Shown piece after piece: positions 47,455 to 56,709 of a DNA stretch of 64,000 nucleotides (the first letter of the stretch is position 1; each line of letters opens with the position of its first letter). Position numbers and translations under genes: made by a program. The notes below the pieces were generated by a model that worked only from the letters and a program-made list of their open reading frames with translations, had not been told where the DNA came from and ran no database searches. The stretch spans positions 124,001 through 188,000 of the forward strand of contig CAVQBN010000023.1 of NCBI GenBank assembly GCA_963710735.1. The letters are read 5' to 3'. The DNA comes from FEN-1297 sp963710735. GTDB taxonomy: Bacteria > Bacteroidota > Ignavibacteria > Ignavibacteriales > Ignavibacteriaceae.

Positions 47455-48087
47455 ATGAAATCATTTCTGATATTAATATTATTAACAATATTCACTTTTA
47501 ATGTTAAAGCTCAAATTATTTCCGGTTACGGATTAAAACTTGGTTTAGGAATTTCTAATCAATCATGGGATTATCAGGCGAATCTTAGCATGGACTGGAA
47601 AGATAAAATAAGTATTTCGCCGAGAGTATATGCTGACTTTTTTAATTTTTCTTTTTTCCAATTAGAAGCAGAAGCGGGTTATTTACAGAAAGGATTTAAA
47701 GACAAAATTCCAGTAACCACTATGTATCAGCCGGACGGAACCGGGGAATTTATTTCAATAGATAACAGCCTGGATTATTTGTCTATTTCAGTTTTAGCTA
47801 AATTTAAATACGGATTAGGTATAATCTCGCCTTATATAATTGCAGGCCCCCAGTTTAATCTTTTATTAAATAAAAGTATATCAAAAGGCTGGGAAATTGT
47901 TTTTGATAATTTCAAGAAAAATAATATTGGTTTATCTGTCGGCGCCGGCGCAGAATTAATAAAAGTTTTGCCAATATCTATACTCATTGAATACAGATAC
48001 GAAAGAGATTTTAATGATAATTATAATTCTCCGAATATTGATATTAAAAATTATTCTCACGTAATTTTATTGGGCATAAAATTCTAA
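47455..48087 (+). CDS. Outer membrane beta-barrel protein, porin-like
   Basis: 210 residues with a signal peptide (1-20, LLTIFTFNVKAQ). The mature part alternates polar and hydrophobic residues in strand-sized runs (GYGLKLGLGISNQSWDYQ, SVLAKFKYGLGIISPYIIAG, SVGAGAELIKVLPISILIEY) and ends SHVILLGIKF with a terminal aromatic residue. This fits an eight- to ten-stranded barrel of the 'outer membrane beta-barrel' type (PF13568-like). Substrate or partner unknown. Ribosome site AAAGGGAA before the ATG. Confidence 0.75.
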   Translation: MKSFLILILLTIFTFNVKAQIISGYGLKLGLGISNQSWDYQANLSMDWKDKISISPRVYADFFNFSFFQLEAEAGYLQKGFKDKIPVTTMYQPDGTGEFISIDNSLDYLSISVLAKFKYGLGIISPYIIAGPQFNLLLNKSISKGWEIVFDNFKKNNIGLSVGAGAELIKVLPISILIEYRYERDFNDNYNSPNIDIKNYSHVILLGIKF

Positions 48088-48165
48088 AAGGGGAAATAAA
48101 AAGCACTTTAGGCTGAAATCTTATTTAAGTAAGTCCGATCATCATCAAAATAAGGGATTAGTGAA

Positions 48166-48870
48166 ATGAAAAACCTTTCAGTTATAATCTTATTGTCAGT
48201 TATTATTTCATTGCCGGTTTTTTCGCAGTCAAAAGCCGGCGACAAAATGGGAATAGGGATTGGTATAGACCCGTCAAGAGTCGGCCAGCTAACAATATAT
48301 AGTAATGGTCCTGGCCCAGGCTATAGTGGTAGTTTTATAAACAGTTATCCTATTTCTATTTATTTACCAATTAACTTAAATGCATACTACAGGTTTGAAC
48401 CATATTTTGGATTGTATTCATCCAGTGATGAAAGTACAACAACTTCTGCAAGTTATTTACCTCAAACTAATACTGAAGATGTTTCTAATATAGCAGCGGG
48501 CATACGGTTTTTTTATGTATCTTCATTATCAAAGTCACTTAATCTTTATTCGGGCCCTAAGGTTGAATTTAATTTTCTTTATTCATCTACAGGGTATACA
48601 TATTATAACGGGAATACCCCTCAAGCCATAAAGGTTACAAACATTACGGAAATGCATCAGACTAATTTGATACTTGGTTTAGTTTTTGGCGCTGAATATT
48701 TTCCCGTTTCCCATTTTAGTGTAGGCGGCGAAGCTAGTTTCAATTATACATCATTCGGGAATCCTGAAATAACTTACACACCGGCGCAATCCTATTCATC
48801 ATCTACAGAAACAAAGCAGCATTCATTTCATACGGATGTTCTGATTTTAGTTAGATGGTATTTTTTATAG
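48166..48870 (+). CDS. Outer membrane beta-barrel-type protein of unknown function
   Basis: 234 residues. Signal peptide about 1-21 (IILLSVIISLPVFSQSK), then strand-like segments (PINLNAYYRFEPYFGLYSSS, IAAGIRFFYVSSLSKSLNLY, NLILGLVFGAEYFPVSHFSV) and the end TDVLILVRWYFL with a final aromatic-hydrophobic strand. A Ser/Thr/Tyr-rich stretch near residues 85-100 is probably a surface loop. No family recognised beyond a small outer-membrane barrel. It lies 78 bases after a similar gene and before a strong bidirectional hairpin. Confidence 0.65.
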   Translation: MKNLSVIILLSVIISLPVFSQSKAGDKMGIGIGIDPSRVGQLTIYSNGPGPGYSGSFINSYPISIYLPINLNAYYRFEPYFGLYSSSDESTTTSASYLPQTNTEDVSNIAAGIRFFYVSSLSKSLNLYSGPKVEFNFLYSSTGYTYYNGNTPQAIKVTNITEMHQTNLILGLVFGAEYFPVSHFSVGGEASFNYTSFGNPEITYTPAQSYSSSTETKQHSFHTDVLILVRWYFL

Positions 48871-48950
48871 AATAATTTTGTTTATCTAGATTTTTTTAAA
48901 AATTAGATGATAAGTTTTACCTGAAAAATTATATAGTAGGTAGTCTAAAC

Positions 48951-48981
48951 AGTAGTGGACGCACAATTTGCGTCCGCTACT
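48951..48981. terminator. Bidirectional hairpin terminator between convergent genes
   Basis: AGTAGTGGACGCA (48951-48963) pairs with TGCGTCCGCTACT (48969-48981) over 13 positions with one G-T pair and a 5-base loop. It sits in the middle of the 134-base gap between the barrel gene ending at 48870 and the minus-strand gene ending at 49005, the natural place for a terminator serving both strands. T-tracts are short on either side. Confidence 0.6.
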
Positions 48982-49004
48982 AATATACAATTATACAATA
49001 ATTA

Positions 49005-50517
49005 TTATGCTTTCACTTCATCAACATCATCAACTTTCATGACTAACAAAGCTGCGACAAGAAATGAAGCTCCTCCAAGCAACAGCGCATAAATGGCTTC
49101 ATCACCAAACAAGTGTTTTACAAAAAATCCTAAAATAGCTGCTGCTGTAATCTGGGGAATTACAATAAAGAAATTAAATATTCCCATATAAACACCCATC
49201 TTGTTTGATGGAAGTGAGCCGGTTAGTATTGCGTAAGGCATTGCAAGTATTGAAGCCCAGGCTAAACCAATTCCAAGTTCAGAAATTAAAAGAAGTTTGG
49301 GATCTTTAATTATATAAAATGATGCCAACCCTAGTCCGCCGAAAACTAAACTGATTGCATGAACACTTTTACGACTCGTTTTTTTAGCAAGCCATATAAG
49401 TAAAAATGCCATAACGGCAGCAAATCCATTGTACACTGCCATAAGCACTCCGACCCAGTCTGCACCTTCATTAAACAATGCTGATTTTGGATCGGTAGCA
49501 CCGTAAATGTGGTGTGTTACAGCGGGTGTGGTATAAATCCACATTGCGAATAAAGCAAACCATGAGAAAAACTGTACATACGAAAGCTGAACCATTGTTT
49601 TCGGCATTTTAAAAAGATCATTCATAACAACTACAAGTCCGCTTGACGTATTTTTTTGTTTTGTTATAAAACCGGTAACAATTTGAAGAAGTCCGAATGC
49701 TGCGATTCCGCCGAAGAAAACACCTAGACCGTAATCCATATAAATGAAAAAATAAAAGACTGCGAAAAGTAGAACTCCGATTAATGTCCAGTATAAACCA
49801 TTCTTGTAAAATTTAGAATGAGAAATAAAATCATCATCCTTACGGACAGCACTTGATTGATTTTCAGTGCCTTCGCTGTATTTCATCAATTCTTCAGGCG
49901 GATATTCTTTGGAACTAATCACTGTCCAGAGTACAGCTAAGTAAAAATACTCCGCCGCCAATGTAAAAAGAAAGTTTTACTGATTCCGGTATAATTCCTT
50001 CAGGTGCGGTATTACTTATTCCAAACCAGTTTGTCATCATATAAGGAAGGGCAGAGGCAACTACTGCCCCTATGCCGATGAAAAAGCTCTGCATAGAAAA
50101 ACCGAGTGTCCTTTGGTCGGAAGGCAGCATATCGCCTACGAATGCCCGGAAAGGTTCCATCGAAATATTTATTGATGCATCCATTATCCACAACATTGCA
50201 GCCGCAAACCAAAGTATTGGCGAATTCGGAATAACTATAATTGCTAAGGATGCAAGAATTGCTCCGGTCAAAAAATAAGGCCGTCGTCTTCCAAGTCTTC
50301 CCCAGGTCTTATCGCTCATGTGGCCTATTATCGGCTGAACGATTAGTCCGGTAATAGGTGCAGCAATCCATAGAATAGGAATAGCATCTATTTTTGCTCC
50401 GAGAGTTTCAAATATTCTGCTGACGTTTGCATTTTGGAGAGCAAAGCCGAATTGAATTCCCAGAAATCCGAAACTCATGTTCCAGATCTGCATAAAGCTG
50501 AGACGCGGTTTATTCAT
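49005..50517 (-). pseudogene. MFS sugar transporter, frameshifted (pseudogene or sequence error)
   Basis: Homologue of the transporter at 41571, about 500 residues if repaired. The N-terminal part (ATG 50517, MNKPRLSFMQIWNMSFGFLG) includes APITGLIVQPIIGHMSD and WGRLGRRRPYFLTGA and runs to SFYIGGGVFLL, then leaves the frame and stops near 49915. The remaining part continues in another frame with AVLWTVISSKEYPPEELMKY and goes on to ILAMPYAILTGSLPSNKMGV and the C-terminus at 49005. The break lies at the A5 run 49943-49947; one base fewer there joins the frames as GGGVFYLAVLW. Both halves look otherwise intact, so decay, if real, is recent. Predicted role: disaccharide import. Confidence 0.75.
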
Positions 50518-50697
50518 TGAGTAATCCCTTAATGACTGGAATAAATATTTAGGCCTAAAATAAATGAAATAGAATTAATATTCATTAATAAAATCAATGA
50601 AGAATTACCATATACCCGATATTATATGAAATCCTTAAGTCATTTTTTATAAAGGATTTGTAGATTTCATTAAAACAATTAAAGTAATCTAAATCCA

Positions 50698-52200
50698 CTA
50701 GGATGCTGAAGCGGCCTTCAATTTCTTTAAGAACATCCAGATCAATAAGCCGGATAATACCGAAGTAATAATTAAAAGCAGAAAGAACTGCCATAACTCC
50801 CAGCTTACATAAAACCGGCCGACAAACCCGGCTAAATAACTTCCTACAGCCTGACCGGCAAACCAGCCCCCCATCATTGAACCTTTCATTCTTGGCGGTG
50901 CTACTTTGTACACAAACGATATTCCCATCGGGCTTAAAAATAATTCTGCAACTGTAATTACAAAGTAAGATGATATTAACCAATACGGAGATACGCGTGT
51001 AAATGAAGAGGCTGCAGCATTACCAGCAGAAGGTAATCCGATTGAAGCAAAAAGCATTATTGAAAATGCCAACCCGGTTATAAACATACCTAATCCTATT
51101 TTTCCCGGCGAACTCGGTTCTTTTGATCTTTTATTCAGCCAGGCAAAGAAGGCAATAATTATAGGGGTTAAAAACAAAATGAATAAAGGATTAAACGATT
51201 GGAAGCTTTCAGGCGAAATTGGATTTTGCACCGGTAGAAAATTTAATTTAAGCAGTAATATGATTACTGCTGCAATGGAAATTATACCGCTGATTGTTCT
51301 TGATTTAACTGAATTATTTATTTTAAATGCGTATGGTAAGAAAAGTATCAATGCAAGTATTGATAAAAGTGAAATCGGATCAAATAAAAGATAAGTAAAA
51401 CCATTTACTTTAGTTGCCGTATAATTTTTGGCAAATAAAGTCATCGTGTATCCGTTCTGGTAATAAGTCATCCAGAAGAAAATTATGATTGCAAAAATTA
51501 TAAGCAAAGCGGTTATTCTTTCTTTTTCCTGCCCCTTAGTTAAAACTATATCATCTTTTTCTTTTACTTTATCTTTGCTTCTGTAATCTGCATACTTGTA
51601 ATGTTTTTTAAAAGCCAAAAAGATAATTATTCCCAAAAACAAGCCGAATGAAGCGACACCGAATGCAGCATTATAAGCATGTGCCAGTGTAAAATGGAAA
51701 TGTTCTATCATATAATTTTTTGTCGATGATGCCGCAATAGGAGCAATAAAAGCACCGAGGTTTATTCCCATATAAAAAATATTAAAAGCTGCGTCTTTTA
51801 ATGAACCATCGGAACCTTCATATAAATTACCAACGATGATATAAGTATTTGGTTTGAAAAGCCCGTTTCCTATTGCAATAACGGCCAACGCTGTAAATAG
51901 CAGAGCCGGCTCAACAGTCGGTACTGCTAATAAAGCATAACCAATGCAAGAAATAGTTATCCCTAACAAAATAGTTCTGCCGTATCCTAAAAGCCTGTCG
52001 CTGACCATTCCTCCGAAAAGTGGTAGAAAAAAGGTCGCAGCAATAAAGAGGCCATAAATATTTCCAACAGTCTCCGCATTCCAATGAAAATTTTCCTGCA
52101 GGTATAAAACAAAGATTGAAAGCACGGTATAAAATCCGAAACGCTCCCACATTTCTGTGAAGAAAAGAACATACAATCCTTTTGGATGATCTTTAAACAT
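50698..52200 (-). CDS. POT/PTR2-family proton-dependent oligopeptide transporter
   Basis: 500 residues and about 14 hydrophobic helices. Family motifs: FFTEMWERFGFYTVLSIFVL (the ExxER proton-coupling motif), GGMVSDRLLGYGRTILLG, GNGLFKPNTYIIVGNLY and FNIFYMGINLGAFIAP, and the C-terminal FLSPMGISFVYKVAPPRMKG. Imports di- and tripeptides driven by protons. Start is ATG 52200 with GAGGTAAT just ahead. It is 180 bases from the frameshifted MFS gene on the same strand, a gap in which I see no feature. Confidence 0.9.
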   Translation of the reverse strand: MFKDHPKGLYVLFFTEMWERFGFYTVLSIFVLYLQENFHWNAETVGNIYGLFIAATFFLPLFGGMVSDRLLGYGRTILLGITISCIGYALLAVPTVEPALLFTALAVIAIGNGLFKPNTYIIVGNLYEGSDGSLKDAAFNIFYMGINLGAFIAPIAASSTKNYMIEHFHFTLAHAYNAAFGVASFGLFLGIIIFLAFKKHYKYADYRSKDKVKEKDDIVLTKGQEKERITALLIIFAIIIFFWMTYYQNGYTMTLFAKNYTATKVNGFTYLLFDPISLLSILALILFLPYAFKINNSVKSRTISGIISIAAVIILLLKLNFLPVQNPISPESFQSFNPLFILFLTPIIIAFFAWLNKRSKEPSSPGKIGLGMFITGLAFSIMLFASIGLPSAGNAAASSFTRVSPYWLISSYFVITVAELFLSPMGISFVYKVAPPRMKGSMMGGWFAGQAVGSYLAGFVGRFYVSWELWQFFLLLIITSVLSGLLIWMFLKKLKAASAS

Positions 52201-52634
52201 TTATTACCTCTTTTTGATTCTTAATATATGCATATGGTAGAATATTAATAATATTTGTTATTAGGGATTTGTATTGAAAATGTATATTTAAAATTGGCAG
52301 AAAAATAATACTTTAACACTTAAATCAAAAATATTTTAAATAATAACTGAAGTTAAGCAACTGTCATGCTGAACTTTACCGAAGGCATCCCGATGGGAGA
52401 TTCAGCATCTAAAATTAGTCTAAGGATGAAGATTCCGAATCAAGTTCGGAATGACTGGACTGTTTTTACTGATTATGCGTAACCTCAGTTAAAAATGAGA
52501 TTATATTAACTAGAATCTTAACTTCAAAAACATTTTTTTCTAATAAATTTATCATTAAAAGGATACAAGAAATTTGTCTTAATTTTTAATATCTTGTCAT
52601 CAAAAATTTAGCATATTAAGAAAAAAGATTTAAT
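52201..52634. other. Intergenic region with dispersed repeat element
   Basis: 434 bases between the divergent peptide transporter gene and the isoprenoid operon, so it holds two promoters. The middle contains the repeat element listed at 52363-52455. The rest is AT-rich and shows no open frame and no clear promoter boxes. Confidence 0.4.
52363..52455. repeat. REP/MITE-like element with terminal inverted repeats
   Basis: A block clearly richer in G+C than its surroundings. Ends: GTCATGCTGAACTT (52363-52376) and AAGTTCGGAATGAC (52442-52455), pairing at 13 of 14 positions with one wobble. Each half has its own hairpin: ATGCTGAA with TTCAGCAT (52401-52408), and ATTCCGAA-tcaag-TTCGGAAT. Shares a 13-mer with the block near 7850. 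No coding capacity. This is the style of short, dispersed, transposase-less repeats in intergenic DNA. Confidence 0.6.
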
Positions 52635-53681
52635 ATGGCAGAAAAATACGGTTCAATTTCACAGAGAAAAAGAGAGCATTTAGAGCTATGCCTGACGGAT
52701 GATGTTGCGTTTATTGATAAGACAACCGGATTTGAAAAGTATGACTTTAAACATTATGCAATTACTGAAGTTGATATAAAAAAGATAAATTTTACAACCG
52801 ATTTTTTTGGAAAGGAAATAAATTATCCTTTTTTGATTTCTTGTATGACCGGCGGTGTAACAGAAGCGGAAAATATAAATGCCCAGCTTGCAATTGCAGC
52901 GAATCAATTAAATATTCCGATTGGAGTCGGAAGTCAACGGCAGGCTCTGGAAAATAAGGAGTATCACCAATCTTATAAAATATTAAGAAAGAATGCTCCG
53001 AATATCCCGGTGTTAGGAAATATTGGTGCGGCTGAAATTGTAAAATTTAAGAATTTTGACAAAGTCCGTTATCTTGCAGAACTTGTTCATGCAGATGTAA
53101 TGGCAATACACGTAAATCCTTTACAAGAATTATTACAAGACAAAGGTGAACCGGATTTTAAAGGATTCATAAAAGCAATTGAAAAACTGGTTAAGTATTT
53201 AGATATTCCGGTGATAATTAAAGAAGTCGGTGCGGGTATATCTAAAAAAACTGCAGACCGTCTTTTAAATGCCGGAGTAAAAGGAATTGATGTTGCCGGA
53301 GCAGGCGGTACAAGCTGGGCGGCAGTCGAAATTTTAAGAAACAGAGGAAACAGCGAAAATAAATTTTGGGATTGGGGTTTGCCCACATCGTATTGTTTAC
53401 GAAAAATATATAAATTAAAAAATAAGTTTGATTTCATGCTGATCGGTTCAGGCGGAATAAACAATGCTTTTGATGCTGCAAAAGCTTTTGCTCTTGGTGC
53501 CGATATTACTGCATCAGCCAGAATTATTTTGCAGGTGTTAAAAAGAGCGGGAATTGACGGCGTGGTAAAATTAATTGAAGACTGGTTTGAAGATATTAAA
53601 AAAATTATGTTCCTAACAGGCTCAAATAAAATTGTTGAGTTACAAAATAATAAAATCTTGAGAAAGGAAAAATTATATTGA
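52635..53681 (+). CDS. fni: Type 2 isopentenyl-diphosphate delta-isomerase
   Basis: FMN-dependent interconversion of IPP and DMAPP, the C5 units of isoprenoids. 348 residues on a TIM barrel. Family segments: ISQRKREHLELCLTDDV, LISCMTGGVTEAENINAQLA, IGVGSQRQALEN, HVNPLQELLQDKGEPDFKGF, VIIKEVGAGISKKTADRLL and VDVAGAGGTSWAAVE-type flavin/phosphate loops, with SGGINNAFDAAKAFALGAD at the end. First gene of an operon: its TGA overlaps the TTG start of the prenyl synthase (TTGA). Confidence 0.92.
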   Translation: MAEKYGSISQRKREHLELCLTDDVAFIDKTTGFEKYDFKHYAITEVDIKKINFTTDFFGKEINYPFLISCMTGGVTEAENINAQLAIAANQLNIPIGVGSQRQALENKEYHQSYKILRKNAPNIPVLGNIGAAEIVKFKNFDKVRYLAELVHADVMAIHVNPLQELLQDKGEPDFKGFIKAIEKLVKYLDIPVIIKEVGAGISKKTADRLLNAGVKGIDVAGAGGTSWAAVEILRNRGNSENKFWDWGLPTSYCLRKIYKLKNKFDFMLIGSGGINNAFDAAKAFALGADITASARIILQVLKRAGIDGVVKLIEDWFEDIKKIMFLTGSNKIVELQNNKILRKEKLY

Positions 53682-54673
53682 TCGGGGAGAAATCTGATAA
53701 ATTCTTTTCACTGTACGAAGGTGAACGAAAAAAAGTTGAACAAAGATTAATCAAATCATTAAAAGGAAGAATTCCGGTTTCGTTATATAAGCCGGGCCTA
53801 TACATTATTGAAGGCGGAGGTAAACGTTTACGACCGCTTCTGGTGTTATTCTCCGCAAAAGCTGTCGGAGGAAAATTTAGTTCCGCAAATAATGCTTCTG
53901 TTGCTGTTGAACTTTTACATAATTTTACTCTTGTACATGATGATATAATGGATAATGCCGATAAAAGACGCGGCAAGCAAACTTTACATAAAAAATATGA
54001 TGCTAATACCGCTATTCTTGTAGGCGACAGTCTTCTTTCGATAGCTTATAAACAGCTGCTTAAAGATTGTAACGGTAATTCGAAAGAAATTCTTTCAGCA
54101 TTTACAAAAGGCCTTGTTGACGTTTGTGAAGGGCAAAGCATGGATAAAGATTTTGAAACGCTGGAACATGTTTCAATAAAAGATTATGAAGTTATGATTG
54201 AAAAGAAAACCGCTGCAATGGTTGAAATGTGCTGCAAGATTGGAGCTTTGTTGTGCGGCGGAACTAAAAAAGAAATTAATGGCCTGGCAAATTTCGGAAG
54301 AAGCATTGGAATTGCATTTCAGATACAAGATGATTTGCTAGATATCACCGGAAATGAAAATGAATTCGGTAAATTTGTAGGCGGCGATTTGGTTGAAGGG
54401 AAAAAGACGTTCTTGTTTATTAAAGCTTTGGAAAAAGCAAAAGGAAAGAACCGCCAGGCTTTACAAAAAGTTATCCGAAATAAGGGGATAAAACCGGATC
54501 AAATTAAATTTTATAAGGAACTTTACGCGAAATTAGGTGTTCTTGAAGACGCAAAAAAAGAAATTAAATTTTATACTAACAAAGCACTTAATTCATTAAA
54601 AATATTAAAAAGAAAAGAGGATAGAGAGATATTCGGCTGGTTAGCTGATTCATTAATCAAAAGAAACAAATGA
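53678..54673 (+). CDS. Polyprenyl (farnesyl/geranylgeranyl-type) diphosphate synthase
   Basis: Condenses IPP onto allylic diphosphates. 331 residues. Both aspartate-rich motifs are intact: HDDIMD (DDxxD at 88-92) followed by RRG, and QIQDDLLD (218-222). The GGGKRLRPLLVL segment (46-57) binds IPP. Chain length cannot be assigned from sequence alone. TTG start at 53678 overlapping the isomerase stop, with AAAGG upstream; no ATG gives a better N-terminus. It overlaps the HPr gene by four bases (ATGA). Confidence 0.9.
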   Translation: MIGEKSDKFFSLYEGERKKVEQRLIKSLKGRIPVSLYKPGLYIIEGGGKRLRPLLVLFSAKAVGGKFSSANNASVAVELLHNFTLVHDDIMDNADKRRGKQTLHKKYDANTAILVGDSLLSIAYKQLLKDCNGNSKEILSAFTKGLVDVCEGQSMDKDFETLEHVSIKDYEVMIEKKTAAMVEMCCKIGALLCGGTKKEINGLANFGRSIGIAFQIQDDLLDITGNENEFGKFVGGDLVEGKKTFLFIKALEKAKGKNRQALQKVIRNKGIKPDQIKFYKELYAKLGVLEDAKKEIKFYTNKALNSLKILKRKEDREIFGWLADSLIKRNK

Positions 54674-54939
54674 TGATTGAAAAAAAAGTAAAAATAGTTA
54701 ATAAAGCAGGACTTCATACAAGACCAGCTGCTACCATTGTTAAAATGGCTGCAAAATATAAATGTGAATTTTTTATTTCTAAAGACGGCTTAAATATTAA
54801 TGGCAAAAGTATTATCGGTGTAATGACTCTTGCTGCAGAAATGGGCTCCGAATTATTATTAACTTTCGATGGTGAAGATGAAGAAAATGCTGCCACCGAA
54901 ATTTCGGATTATTTTAGCAGAGGATTTGACGAATTGTGA
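54670..54939 (+). CDS. HPr-type phosphocarrier protein
   Basis: 89 residues. The phosphorylated histidine is His16 in NKAGLHTRPA, and the regulatory serine position is kept as Ser47 in NGKSIIGVMTLAA, the target of HPr kinase in bacteria that have one. It receives phosphate from enzyme I, encoded next, with which it overlaps by four bases (GTGA). No sugar-specific enzyme II is present in the window. Membership in an isoprenoid operon rather than a sugar operon hints at a regulatory role; that is inference. Confidence 0.92.
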   Translation: MMIEKKVKIVNKAGLHTRPAATIVKMAAKYKCEFFISKDGLNINGKSIIGVMTLAAEMGSELLLTFDGEDEENAATEISDYFSRGFDEL

Positions 54940-56702
54940 AAAGTTTTAAACAAATATTTAAAGAATCGGAAAATAAAATCGTCGGTATTGCGGCAGCCCC
55001 GGGAATTGTAATTGCAAAGGTTTATCTATTTACAAAAGAAGTTCTTGAAGTAAACGGAAGCCCGATTACAAATATTGAAGAAGCAAAAATTAATTTTGAA
55101 GAGGCATTAAATAAATCTAAAAAAGAACTTAACAAAATTTTTGCATTAGCTAAAGAAAAGATGGATGGAACCAGGGCTGCAATTTTTGAAGCTCAATTAA
55201 TGATTCTCGACGATCCTATTTTAATCGACAATATTAAAACCAGGATCGAAAAGGAAAAAAGACAGCCCGAATATATTGTAAATGATGAAATTTCAAAGTA
55301 TCAACAGCTCATGGTTCAATCGCACGAATTATACATGAATGACAGAGCTAATGATATAGGCGATATCAAAAATAGAATCATAAGAAATCTTCAGAAGAAA
55401 AGATGGCAGTCGCGTATAACTAATGATATGATTGTTGTAAGTGACTTTTTAACTCCGGCCGATACAATTTTATTTTCAAGATGCAATGTACGTGGGTTCG
55501 TAACCGACCACGGAGGATTAACTTCTCATGCTGCAATTGTGTCGCGGTCATTGAATATTCCGGCTGTTGTCGGTACACACAATGCTACGAAGAAAATTAA
55601 AGAAGCAGATACCATAATTGTTGATGGATTCCATGGCTTCATAATAGTTAATCCAAATGAAGAGCAGATTCAATTTTTTCAAAATAAAGTTGAACATTTA
55701 ATTGAACTCCAAAAAGGACTTGAAGGATTAAAAGATCAGCCTGCAGAGACAACTGACGGTAAAAGAATTTCTCTTTATGCAAATGTAGATGTTACCGGTG
55801 AGATTGATGTTGTAAAAACAAACGGAGCAGAGGGAATAGGGCTTTACCGAACCGAACAAATACTTGAAGAACTTGGCGAATTTCCGACTGAAGATGAACA
55901 GGCAAAAATTTATACAAATTTATCTTCAAGGATTTATCCTTACCCTTTAACGATTAGAGCCTTTGATATTGGCGGTGACAAATTTAAATTCCTGGATTAT
56001 TCAGAACCAAATCCATTTCTCGGACTCCGTGGAATTAGACTTCTTCTGGAGAATGAAAGGTTATTTAAGAATCAGATTAGGGCAATTTTAAGGGCCAGTA
56101 AAAATAAAAATATTCAGTTCATGCTTCCGATGGTCAGTACAATTACGGAAATTAAAAAATCATTAAAATTGATTGAAAACTGCAAAGAAGAATTAAAATC
56201 TGAAAAAGTGTCATTTGATAAAGATCTAAAAATCGGTATAATGATTGAAGTTCCTTCAGCAGCAGTTCTTACATATGAGTTGGCAAATGAAGTTGACTTT
56301 TTAAGTATTGGTACGAACGATCTAATTCAATATTTAATGGCAGTCGATCGGGGCAACGATCTTGTATCGGATCTCTATCAAGAATTTCATCCTTCGGTAA
56401 TTAGGACTTTAAGCCATGTAATTACCGAATCTATCAGAGCCAATAAAACTATTAGCATTTGCGGTGAAATGGCAGCTGATACTTTAGCCATTCCTTTACT
56501 CGTCGGATTAGGTCTGCCGATTTTAAGTCTTTCTCCAATGACTATTCCTTATGCTAAAAGAATAATAAGAAGTATCTCATTTCAAAAGGCAAAAAAATTG
56601 GCGGATGAGTGTTTGGTTTGTTCAACCGAAAAAGAAATAACGGACAAATTAGAAAAGTTTTTTGTCGATAATTCAATTACCCGAACCAGAAATATTATTT
56701 AG
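54936..56702 (+). CDS. ptsI: PTS enzyme I (phosphoenolpyruvate-protein phosphotransferase)
   Basis: Transfers phosphate from PEP to HPr. 588 residues, full length. The phosphorylated histidine is His198 in GGLTSHAAIVSR. The C-terminal PEP-binding barrel shows GAEGIGLYRTEQ, IRAFDIGGDKFKFLDYSEPN, LRGIRLLLENERLFKNQIRA, GIMIEVPSAAVLTYELANEV and SICGEMAADTLAIPLLVGLG with the catalytic Cys. The GTG start overlaps the HPr stop. With HPr this is a complete general PTS phosphorelay lacking a visible transport partner. Confidence 0.93.
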   Translation: MKSFKQIFKESENKIVGIAAAPGIVIAKVYLFTKEVLEVNGSPITNIEEAKINFEEALNKSKKELNKIFALAKEKMDGTRAAIFEAQLMILDDPILIDNIKTRIEKEKRQPEYIVNDEISKYQQLMVQSHELYMNDRANDIGDIKNRIIRNLQKKRWQSRITNDMIVVSDFLTPADTILFSRCNVRGFVTDHGGLTSHAAIVSRSLNIPAVVGTHNATKKIKEADTIIVDGFHGFIIVNPNEEQIQFFQNKVEHLIELQKGLEGLKDQPAETTDGKRISLYANVDVTGEIDVVKTNGAEGIGLYRTEQILEELGEFPTEDEQAKIYTNLSSRIYPYPLTIRAFDIGGDKFKFLDYSEPNPFLGLRGIRLLLENERLFKNQIRAILRASKNKNIQFMLPMVSTITEIKKSLKLIENCKEELKSEKVSFDKDLKIGIMIEVPSAAVLTYELANEVDFLSIGTNDLIQYLMAVDRGNDLVSDLYQEFHPSVIRTLSHVITESIRANKTISICGEMAADTLAIPLLVGLGLPILSLSPMTIPYAKRIIRSISFQKAKKLADECLVCSTEKEITDKLEKFFVDNSITRTRNII

Positions 56703-56709
56703 GAGATAA

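Noticed and set aside
49915..49961. Programmed ribosomal frameshift in the minus-strand MFS gene
   Set aside because: No recognisable slippery heptamer with stimulatory structure; it is one of several similar breaks at homopolymers, so error or decay is simpler.
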